A stretch of DNA of 64,000 nt from Sabellastarte sp. h YS-2021 (lineage: Eukaryota; Annelida; Polychaeta; Sabellida; Sabellidae): positions 186,001 to 250,000 of the forward strand of contig OZ024935.1 in assembly GCA_964017235.1 (NCBI GenBank), read 5' to 3'. The notes beneath the pieces are model-generated. The model was not told the DNA's origin. It worked only from the letters and a program-made list of their open reading frames with translations, and searched no databases. Within the stretch, counting starts at the first letter, position 1; every line of letters begins with the position of its first letter. A program made the position numbers and the translations under genes. Below, in pieces: positions 55,356-64,000 of the stretch.

Positions 55356-56541
55356 ACAAGAATTGAATGGACTGAAGTGTTATAATTGCATGTGGTTGAT
55401 TGCGCCTGATGTATTGATTTCAGTCATATAATTATAGGTTTCAGGCTGAATGCCGGTGATTTGATTAATGTTTCATGGGGTAAAACCCATGACTAATTGA
55501 ATTCATTTCAATTCATTTCATTAGGTACTGAATCTACTAAGGTACTTGATAAAGGATGGAACCAGTGTTTTGACATAGAGTATGATCCAAGGTCTAAGTG
55601 TTAGTAGACAGTAGGTTTCCAGTGTTATGACTTGTTTTCAATTCTTTTAGATGATTCTGGGGAATTATTTGAATGTATATAATATAAATGTGATTACTGA
55701 TTATTTTTAATACTTTTGTGACGTTAGTGCTTGTACCAATTCAGCCCCAGCAATTGCTGGTAAAATACTTGTTATATTTTGTAAATAAATGTTCTCTTAT
55801 GTGACATAAGGCTTTCTCTTGACATTAGTTCAACTCAAGACCCTTGGCACGTTACACAAGCAAGCATTTCATTGGCTGATACCACAAGAATTCTAAAACC
55901 TTATACATAAACTCATGCATAGACTCAGTCTTGAGTTTATAGCTATTGATTTTTACATAGGCTTTATACTAATTACAGTGAATGATTGTCATATTACATT
56001 GCAGTGCCAACCTGTATTGTTGTGAACTTCAATAAAAATCTGACACAGTAGCACAAGATTTCCATGTTAAAGGTAGAATTTATCAACCCTGTGTAGATAT
56101 AGGAGTCACACTAAAAAAATCCCAAGACTCCTTAACCATGTTCACACACATGTATATGTTTTTGTACATGGGTTTTAGAATGATTGCATCAATTCATTTT
56201 TAGTGTTGCGTTATAAATGTACAAAGATATTCAGTTGATTTTTTTGCAACACTGTGGAATGATATTTTACAAGTTCAAACATATTCGGAGTCGCGTCATG
56301 GCTAGTTATTTCAGCTAATTAAAAAACAGCAATCTTGGGATTATGTTTATACATGAATTTAGCCCGAGTACCATATTAGTGTGTTGTACTTAGAAAATGA
56401 GCCTGAGTTTTAAGGTGAGTTTAAGTTTAAGAATTTCTTGTAATGTGAAAAGTGTGAGTTTAAGCATAAACTCATAAGATAAGCTTATAAGTGACTTTTA
56501 ACATACGTTTCAAATGAAGAATCTTTGTAAATTCGGGCCCA

Positions 56542-57029
56542 GGAATGTTTTATCTTTCTCACTTTGTTTTTTTTCACCAAATACCTGACATTTGTGTGTT
56601 TAGTCTTATGCATTAGACATGACCCATAACTTGAATTATTTAAGAATGTGTTGGAGATACATATAATGGCCTTATCTCTTAATCTTTTAATGAGTGACCT
56701 TATCACTAAATGAGCTGAATGATGTTTTAGGTTGAAATTCAACTACCTGATAACTTTTGTGACCACCTTTATTCTTCAAATATCTTTGTCACACAGGAGT
56801 AGCCAATAAAATTTTCCTGACCTTGAGCCCACTGATCAGTAATCTTTTAGTTTTCACTTGAATTTTGTTTTGCCTCCATTGGAATGTAACAGATTTGAAA
56901 AATGTGGGATATTCTTGTAAAAAACTCATTTTCGTCAATAACATTAATATCTACGAAGACTCCTGCCATTTTTACATTAGATTCAGCCATTTTAAAATAA
57001 TTAAAGCCAATAACATGCAGTTATGCTAT
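56542..57029. other. No recognised feature
   Basis: Short open frames without similarity. Confidence 0.45.
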
Positions 57030-58760
57030 CCCAGCAGGCACGCAGCTTTTAAATCTGGTTGAATCCAACATAGAAATCTCGTTGAAATACGTGTAGATTT
57101 TGCAAACCGTTTTTGGTTGGATCCAACCGGTGAAAGCAGGTTGAATTCAATCGGTGAAATGTGCTTGAATTCAGTGGGTGAAATCTGGTTGAAATACGTG
57201 TAGATTTTGCAAACTGTTTTTGGTTGAATCCAATGTATGAAATACGGTTGAATTCATTGCGTGAAATCAGGTTGTTTAAACTGTCTTCTTTATTTGAATC
57301 ATTGTAGTCTGTTATTCATAATTATAGCTTCTTAATAATATTATACAATAACTATCCATATGCATATGTTACAATTTGGATTAACTCTTTCCCAGATGAC
57401 ATGTTTTCATGAACCATCGTATATTCAATATTCTATTTCTGATGACACTGTAAAAGGACATTATTTTCCAGCTAGATATCCATTTTTGTTATCCATAGGA
57501 CTGGTGTTATTCAGTGCCCTCAATTAAAATTATTTTTGTGAAATTTTAAAATATTTTTTTTCTTTGTAAATAACAAACAATTGTAACATTATTTATATCT
57601 TCAGTATTTTATCCAATCAGTTTCTATTACATGTTTTATTAAGTTGGCTATAATTATATTGTAATTATAAAGAAGCTATAATCATGTAGCAAAGCCACAA
57701 TGCTCAGTTCAGATGCTTGTGTCTCATACAACTTTGTCTTATAAAACTGAAAAAAACACAAGAAAAGCCACATTTGTAGAACTCCACCCATTACTCCCCA
57801 CCTTAATTAGTTGTCAGTTCTGGCCACAAAAAACAGACCTAAAGAAGTAAATACCATGCATGCAAATGAGCAAGGGTAAACCCCCACCTCCACCCCTGCT
57901 GTTACCTAATTACTTTTAGTCACAGTCACAAGAAAAACCACAAACCCCCCAACCTCACTGTTGTGTAATAAAATGTTATAGCTTAGGTTCTCTGTATAGA
58001 GAAGTTTTCAGTGTAAACTTGCAAACTGAAAATTAGTTATTTGTGTATGGGAGAATTTGAGAAACAAATTCAAATTACTAAGTTTTGATGAATAAGTTTG
58101 AATTTATCTTTTTTTTATTTAAGATAAGTTTGACTTCAAAATGTTTTTTTAATTATCAGGAATTACATTAATCAAAATATAATTATAAATTATAAAAATT
58201 ATATTTGGGTGCATCAGTTTTGTTGTAAGCTGCAATAAATTAATAAGGAGAATGGATAAAAATGTACAAGTACATGCACACATAATCTTTATCATCTTTA
58301 TAATCTTTAAAAATTAGTCTTTGCTTTAAAAATACCTACAAATTCAAAACCTATTGCAATAATAGTTCTTTCAAAAAGGTAGACTTAATCACTATATCAC
58401 CTTCTAGAAAAAGAATTTTCAATCAACGATCACTAGTCATTCATTTCCAAATATTCAACCTGATTTCTGTTCAATAACATGACTAACATTTTATGTCAAA
58501 AAAACCTAACTTGATTTAGTGGTGAATTTTTCATGAAGTATCACTACTTTTTCCAGTTAAAAATCCAGCTTTGAAATAGTGTTGAAATTGTGTCAGTGTC
58601 AATTTTTCAACCAAAAATCACCATGATTTCAGGTCAAAATATCAGTACATTTTCATGTCAGAAAACTAACTTAGATTTGGTAGTTGATAATGTGGATTTC
58701 AACGTCAGGACCTGTTTTCAACTCTAAATCAACAACATTTCAAAGCGTGTGCCTGCTGGG
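57030..58760. mobile_element. CCCAGCAGGCA-ended element, ~1.7 kb
   Basis: Left end CCCAGCAGGCACGCAGCTTT, right end AAAGCGTGTGCCTGCTGGG, imperfect ~20-bp TIRs. The left subterminal region has short direct repeats (GTTGAATCCAAC, GTGAAATCNGGTTGAA; 57050-57290). The right region has ATTTCAGGTCAAAAT/TTAGTTTTC-type motifs. The middle is AT-rich with no ORF. A partial relative lies at 31986-32450. Superfamily unknown. Confidence 0.6.
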
Positions 58761-59695
58761 ATGTAGGTTTGAAACTCTTTCGTCACCTGTTGGATATCAG
58801 AACTAAAAATGAAATCACAATTTGTTATTAAGGGCTGTTGATTATTTATGATAAGATCCTCCACCTCCTCATCCTCAAAATCATCCTTGCATCCCACTGA
58901 TTCAGAGTTTGAATTCTTATCCTCGTTACATATCTTTGCTATCTCATTTATTCATATCAGATGTCAGAATACTTTCTAAAAACTCACTTATAGGCAGATA
59001 TGTTAATGTTTTTCAGATATTCCATTACATTTTGAATCAAAATTCTTGAATTCTAATTTACAAAATATCTTGGAGATTCATATCCAACAATATTAGAGGT
59101 TATACTAACACTAACTAGCACATGTGAGTTTATAAATACTTAGTTCATCAGGGGTATGAATACATAAAGAATATGGTACGAGGATTTCTATGAAAGCTTC
59201 CTCGAAAATGATAGCTATTTCGATCAAAACAAATTTTATAATCTCCTTGCATGTTCCAACCTCAGGCAAATAATTTAAGTCATTTTTCATACTGATAATT
59301 TTTAGCAAATTTATTAAAATTTATAATATACCTGAGATGAATTTCATGACACTTTAAATACATTTTATTCTCAAATTCATTGACAGGTTAAAATATTAGA
59401 AACATTCCCAGAGGGGCTAAAGAATATACCAAAATAATCATTTGACAAGTTTAAACATTTATTTCAATCTAACATATCGTCCATGATGATACCAGTAAAT
59501 TCTTTACAAGTTTTACCTGATTTTTTGTTATTTTTAAAAATTTATTCACATCTTATAATAATCTTTAATCATCTCATTTTCATTTAATGAAGTCTAAGCA
59601 ATGAAATAATATAGGTTATTGGTATATAGTTTACCAGGAAGTTGTCAACATACATTTCCTATTGGGAAGTCTGTCTTGCAACCACATATTGCACA
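58761..59695. other. No recognised feature
   Basis: AT-rich, nothing assignable. Confidence 0.45.
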
Positions 59696-59727
59696 TTGGT
59701 TATGAAAGCTAATGTCCACACAGTACT
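59696..59727 (+). repeat. 32-bp direct repeat, left copy
   Basis: Identical to 60524-60555. The core is GGTTATGAAAGCTAATGTCC. Confidence 0.92.
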
Positions 59728-60523
59728 CAGTTGGAGGATACCTAAGGTACTAAATGTATATATATTCTTGAGATCAAGCGCTATATAGGTTCCATGCAAG
59801 CTAGGACTTGGTTGTGAGATGATAAGTGGAGGAAGGTAAGATCTGAGCCTGTAAACCAAAGGTCGGAGTTAAAGGTCAAATGAAGGTCAAGCTAAGATTG
59901 TCAGATTGAACACAAGAAAACACACATTGGGAAATTTTATTTACATGTTAGTATAGTCAAGTAGATAAAATATTTAAAATTTACGAAAATTTTAAAACAC
60001 CATACCCCACAACGGGGTTACCATAGCGATATTATAACACACCTATATATAGAGAAACTACCCAAGAGTAAATTTTACAGTAGCAAATGAAACATTAAGA
60101 TACACTTGTACATTTTGTTAGTAAGCAAGTTAGCAATGTCTGAGTCCTTGCAAAATAAGAAGGGGGCGGGGTAAGCCCCAGCTGTAAGATCTGATAAACC
60201 CAGAGGGGGGAAACCAAACTTTGTGAATTAACCCAATACTCCTAATTCCACAGACAAAGGCACGCCCTACCCTGGGTCAAGTGGTAGGGGTCCAGAAAAA
60301 GGAGATCGAAACGAAAGGTCAAAATAGAGAGGGGGAACCCGGGTCAACCGGGCCCTGCCTAAGGTCCAAAACTGACAGTATCCATATCAATCCGAGGAGA
60401 ACTACCAGGGAGTGGACGGCTACCCTGGGGTCCAGATACTGAAAAAAGTAAAGGAACCCAAAAGCTGTGAATTCAGATCATTTAACAGCTGAGGTCATAA
60501 GCCTGAATGTCAGGTCTGTGTGT
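59728..60523. other. 796-bp block between 32-bp direct repeats
   Basis: Its right half (60140-60430) is GC-richer than the surroundings, with AGGGGGCGGGG, CCCGGGTCAACCGGGCCC and GGGGTCCAGA motifs. No ORF or TIR is evident. It could be an insertion with a long target duplication, an LTR-like fragment, or a segment left by recombination between direct repeats. Confidence 0.5.
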
Positions 60524-60555
60524 TTGGTTATGAAAGCTAATGTCCACACAGTACT
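60524..60555 (+). repeat. 32-bp direct repeat, right copy
   Basis: Second copy of the 59696-59727 sequence; the sequences diverge immediately outside both edges. Confidence 0.92.
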
Positions 60556-61439
60556 AAGTCTGCTACTACTAGATGTAGCTTTTCACTTATATCGCTTTGA
60601 GCTAACTTCATCAGAAAGCGAATTATATTCAAATTCGTAATTTGAAAAGGGAATTTTAGAATCATGCTGTTATGATTTGGAACAAAGTATCCATATTCTC
60701 TGGTCTCTGCATTAAATAAAATCGTCGCAAAATCCAGATAAATCCCATATGCATTGTGGAGGCTGTTGTAAATTTCATAACTTATCCTCGGATCTCTCAT
60801 TGATCTCTCTGTGCAGATTATTGTTTGGAAAATTATAGATATTTTTAGCTCACTGTTCTTGTGCTCAGCATGTGTTCCCTGTTGGTAACAAATACATCAT
60901 TATCCAAGATGAATATAGAAAGACAAGTAAGGTCATTATTGATTCATCCATGCTATCTCATCCCAGACAAATTTCCTGCTGTCACATATACACTTACAAA
61001 TTCTACATTTGTAGGATTTCAGAGCAGTTTAACTCTTTATATGAGAGTTAAGGACTTCAGCAGAGATAAATGGAATAATGGAATATGACATTTCCAATGG
61101 AATATTTTCCACATTTTTTTCAGATGAAGAGACAATAATTGGATGTCAATGAACTCTTGGTCACATATCCTTCATTTTTAGTTTCAACAGTCTGGTCATG
61201 TGATAGTTTTTTCTGAATCAGAAGGTTCAATGAACATAGTTGGTATCTATAAGATATAGTGGAGATATTCACAGAAGAACTACAAGTATTAATAATGTTC
61301 CAAAGACTTTATTTTCATGCTTAATCTCCATCAAAAGACAAATTGTAAGGTGCAACATCCAAGAAACAACACCAAAAATTCATAGTCGATATACACAGAA
61401 GGAGGTCCACATCACAGAGACAATTGGCAAATACGATAA
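60556..61439. other. No recognised feature
   Basis: Short frames only. Confidence 0.45.
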
Positions 61440-61813
61440 AACCTAGGGTGGGTAGGCTTTTGTGAAGAGAAAAGTTTTCAGCTTCTGAAAAGATAGAAGA
61501 GATGTGGCAGAGTAGATGTCATCCAGCAACTTGTTTCATACCTTAGGTGCATCATTGGCAAAGATTAAAAAAAAACAAAATGTTTTGATGACTTGTAAGC
61601 AGATGGAATAATTTGTTGCACCTCAAGTACTTCACCTTCCACCTTGCTACTTTAAGTGCTGTACAAGCTTTGCCTGGGATTCAAAAAAGCTCTGAAATAA
61701 GTTAGGATTACCACTGTAAAGGAACTGTAAAGGAACAGGCAACCAGTGTAAACTCTTAAGTACTGTAGTTACTGTAGTGTTAGCGACAATCCTAGCTACG
61801 CGGTTCTGTACAG
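61440..61813 (-). pseudogene. CR1/L2-like LINE, 3' part
   Basis: Minus strand reads CNTVQNRVARIVANT and LKSLHWLPV, the C-terminal block of CR1/L2 ORF2. Downstream 61440-61640 resembles LINE 3' sequence also seen decayed at 43760-43880. It continues from the part right of the solo LTR. Confidence 0.7.
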
Positions 61814-62677
61814 TGTTACATATTTTGGCACTGTGTCTATGCATTGTTTGATCTAAGCTTTACATAAATGTATTGACATTTAAAGTAAGGGAGTTATTGA
61901 TTTTGTGTTATGTAGTATTGATGTTTATTGATCTATTTATAGACTGGGGGAATCCCTCCAGACTAACCCCAGTGATGCTATTAATAGATTTGGGGAAACC
62001 CTATAAGCTACCTGTAGATTCTAGAACTTCCTTACTTGATCTGGTTATTGATATTAACTTCAGGTTAGTTCTATAAGATTCTAGACGCTTCTATAAGTAT
62101 ATATAAGGACTGTACATCTGACCACACATGAAATTAGTGTTTGCTGGCTATAAGGAAGGCTATTTGTGTCTAAGAACTAATAACAAGTGGATGTAAATTA
62201 CTTGTTTTGTTGTGAACTTTTACTGGAGTGAACTGGATACAGTGTCTGGATAGATCTGCTGTACTCTGGATATTACTTATTATATACAGTGAGTGGATTC
62301 ACTGCATTTTGGAAATTGTCAAAGTATAAAACACAGTTGTGCAAACTCTCTGAATATCTCTGAACGTTTTGTGTAATTGAACATTAAACAGATCACAGGA
62401 TATGGATATCTGTGTGTTATTGATCACCAGAGGGATCACAGGACAGATCACAGGACAGATTGCTGGATACAGTGGACAAATTTAACTGTCAGTCAGATCA
62501 GGCCAGATTAGTTTCATTTTTATGTTATTGTATGTACTATTGAGAGCATACCACCAGTTGACTGTAATCATTATTTTTAATTGTTAATAAATTTGTTAAA
62601 TTAAACTTTTTGTCTTTTCCTGTTGCAACTTAAAAGCAACCGGTAATTACTACCATGCGTGCCCCGTGACCATAACA
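61814..62677 (+). mobile_element. Solo LTR, 864 bp
   Basis: Begins TGTTACATATTTTGG and ends GACCATAACA (TG...CA with TGTTA/TAACA inverted ends). It is flanked by the 5-bp duplication TACAG (61809-61813 and 62678-62682). Removing it and one TACAG restores the LINE reading SKFQTV-QNRVAR. It has a TATA-like TATATATAAGG near 62100 and AATAAA near 62587. No internal genes, so it is a recombination product of an LTR retrotransposon. Family (Gypsy, BEL or other) cannot be told. The plus orientation is inferred from TATA before AATAAA. Confidence 0.9.
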
Positions 62678-62682
62678 TACAG

Positions 62683-63755
62683 TTTGGAACTTGCTAAGAT
62701 TAAATCTTGAAAGACTCCTGAACAGGGAATTACAATAGTCAAGCCGACTACTCACAAGATCATTTGCAGCCTTCACAGTGGCTTCCTTTGCAAGATGCTG
62801 AGATTCCTAAGATCCCTCAATCGTACAAAACAGGCCTTATAGACAGACTGAATATGCCTAGAAAAAAGTCAAACCACACCCTCATATTTTTACCACTTTT
62901 TCAGGATGCAATGGATTATCGAGAGTATTGACTGGCAAGAAGGAGTTTTTCATGATGCAACATTGAAACAAAAATAATAAATTTGGTTTTATCAGGACCG
63001 AGGTTTAGTTGAGTGGCCAAGCTTGTAGGCAGATTGATACTCATTTTGTCTAATTGATTTGATTTTATGGGATCAATTATCTGGGAAGCAACAACTCATA
63101 TATCTGGTTTAAATATAATGCACAAGCCAGATATATAGTAGTCATTCTTTATATCATCACATGACAAAGAAGCTTTTTTGATCAGTGGGGTAACAACTGC
63201 CTTCTGGAAACCCTCTTGAACAAAGCCTTCAGACAAGGAACAGTTTACTAGTTTTGTTATTGATGGAATTAAAATATCTAAACATTCTTTCAAGAAAGAT
63301 TTTGTTACTTTTGTATGTTTCCTCCTCAGAGACATATAGTACAAGCTTTATCCTTGTTCATCTTGCAATCTGCTTGCATAATCTGGACCCATTTAGGGTG
63401 GTCTTGTTTGAGTGCCAGATACACTCATACTGATGTTTGAGTACCCTTGCCCTCCAACATGGATAAGGCAGCCATCCTGCAGATTCCTTGGCAAAAGTGC
63501 AAGTGAGAAGAGGTGCATGTTTATTCAAAAACAGAGGTTGTGCACATACTGTTAATATAAGACAACTAACTGTGCCTCCATGAATTCCAGGAATTTCTGA
63601 GAGCATTTCTTAGGCTGGATATACTAATTTTGAGGTATTGCCTGAAGGATACAGTATTAGACTTGGATACAGACAGAATAGAAAAACCAAACTTACACTT
63701 GATCAAAGCACGATCAAAGATGAACTCACCAACCTTGAAATGTGTAAGGTGTCAT
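62683..63755 (-). pseudogene. CR1/L2-like LINE, 5' part of the interrupted copy
   Basis: In minus-strand order: IFDRALIKCKFGFS (~63700), NKHAPLLTCTFAKESAGWL and HQYECIWHSNKTTLN (~63450), FLKECLDILIPSITKLVN, GFQKAVVTPLIKKASL (~63200), then after a gap AANDLVSSRLDYCNSL (~62760) and the SKFQTV end at the LTR. Matches endonuclease end, linker, RT entry and post-RT of CR1/L2 ORF2. RT core blocks are missing or decayed between 62780 and 63090. Confidence 0.7.
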
Positions 63756-63759
63756 TGCT

Positions 63760-64000
63760 GGTGTGATCCGTTTGGTGTCCAATAACACACAATATCTGTA
63801 TCCTGTGATCCTTTCACCTTTGACTAACACAAAATGTCTGTACACAGATATTCAAAAAGTTTGCATACACGTGATGCCTGTTCCAAGATATGGACAATGT
63901 CCAAAATACAGTAAATCAATTCTATGGTAGATCTACACACTGAAAGTCCAGATACAAACAATATCTAAAGTACAGCAAATATAAACAACACAAGCAGTTT
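63760..64000 (-). mobile_element. LTR-related fragment at the window edge
   Basis: The minus-strand reading resembles 62220-62420 of the solo LTR, including GGATCACAGGATA, GTGTGTTATTG and CACTGCATTTTGGA-like words, at perhaps two-thirds identity. It is cut by the window end, so I cannot tell whether it is a solo LTR or part of a full element. Confidence 0.5.

Larger units (their letters stand above)
54644..55856 (+). mobile_element. Probable solo LTR, ~1.2 kb
   Basis: Starts TGAAGCATGC and ends GGCACGTTACA. It is flanked by CAAG on both sides (54640-54643, 55857-55860), with the outer sequence rejoining as one TIR-element copy. It contains a TATA-like CTCTATAAAAGCAGG near 54946 and AATAAA near 55785, in the order expected for U3-R-U5. 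No internal coding region or second LTR. Four exact copies of CAGGGTAAAACCTG lie downstream of the TATA box. Confidence 0.6.
54503..56541. mobile_element. TIR element interrupted by a solo LTR
   Basis: Left end GGGGCCAGATTTACAAAGATTCTT (54505), right end AAGAATCTTTGTAAATTCGGGCCC (to 56540). Each is the near-complement of the other over ~24 bases (shown by key words). Interior arms also mirror each other (AAACTCAG / CTCATAAG). Without the LTR the element would be ~0.8 kb. Noncoding. Confidence 0.65.

Noticed and set aside
54644-55856. Full LTR retrotransposon
   Set aside because: Only one LTR-like unit, with no primer-binding site, polypurine tract or coding region next to it. A solo LTR is the most that can be said.

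Overview
This is repeat-dense eukaryotic DNA, probably from an aquatic invertebrate and possibly a bivalve mollusc. The evidence is AT-rich sequence, several tandem-repeat families with 133-169 bp units, a DIRS-type tyrosine-recombinase retrotransposon, CR1/L2-like and L1/Tx1-like LINE remnants, hAT-like non-autonomous DNA transposons and many short inverted-repeat elements. The taxonomic guess rests on this mixture and on repeats that resemble bivalve 'pearl'/Helentron-type elements, so it is weak. I see no host protein-coding gene, rRNA or intact tRNA gene. The only long intact reading frames belong to transposons.

Layout. 1-1935: a 169-bp satellite interrupted by a 990-bp hAT-like element (391-1380). 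2365-2850: a CR1/L2-type reverse transcriptase (RT) fragment. 3593-3758: clustered short palindromes. 4440-5340: a diverged ~150-bp repeat. 5881-19411: a large satellite field with a 133-bp unit, a ~1.8-kb higher-order duplication and a related 155-bp unit. A nearly complete DIRS element on the minus strand (11767-18091) is inserted in it; gag, RT-RNase H-methylase-like, tyrosine recombinase, internal complementary region and inverted terminal repeats are all visible. 21915-22846: two adjacent small terminal-inverted-repeat (TIR) elements. 23992-27344: a second, internally deleted DIRS element of a related family, itself hit by a 99%-identical copy of the 990-bp hAT-like element. 27355-28496: a tandem-repeat element with hairpin ends. 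29770-32450: nested fold-back elements and two abutting perfect palindromes. 33490-38055: short elements, a LINE fragment, diverged repeats and one tRNA-like SINE head.

39560-42290: a decayed CR1/L2-like LINE (minus). 43344-44668: an inverted repeat and a second LINE RT fragment (plus). 44748-45970: a decayed RT of another tyrosine-recombinase-retroelement type (minus). 48193-52596: an L1/Tx1-like LINE insertion (minus) with a 15-bp target-site duplication and one reading frame carrying four nonsense codons and one frameshift. 54503-56541: a TIR element containing a probable solo LTR. 57030-58760: a CCCAGCAGGCA-ended element. 59696-60555: a GC-richer block between 32-bp direct repeats. 61440-63755: another CR1/L2-like LINE (minus) split by a clear solo LTR (61814-62677, TSD TACAG). 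A relative of that LTR starts at the right edge.

How parts relate. The DIRS proteins would act together: gag-like binding protein, RT/RNase H to copy RNA to a circular DNA, and recombinase to insert the circle without target duplication. The recombinase is broken by a one-base frame change, so this copy is probably not autonomous as read. I found no convincing novel multi-gene system. The most unusual structures are the hairpin-capped, higher-order satellite field, the abutting perfect palindromes and the short palindrome clusters. All identities come from reading the sequence; no database search was possible.
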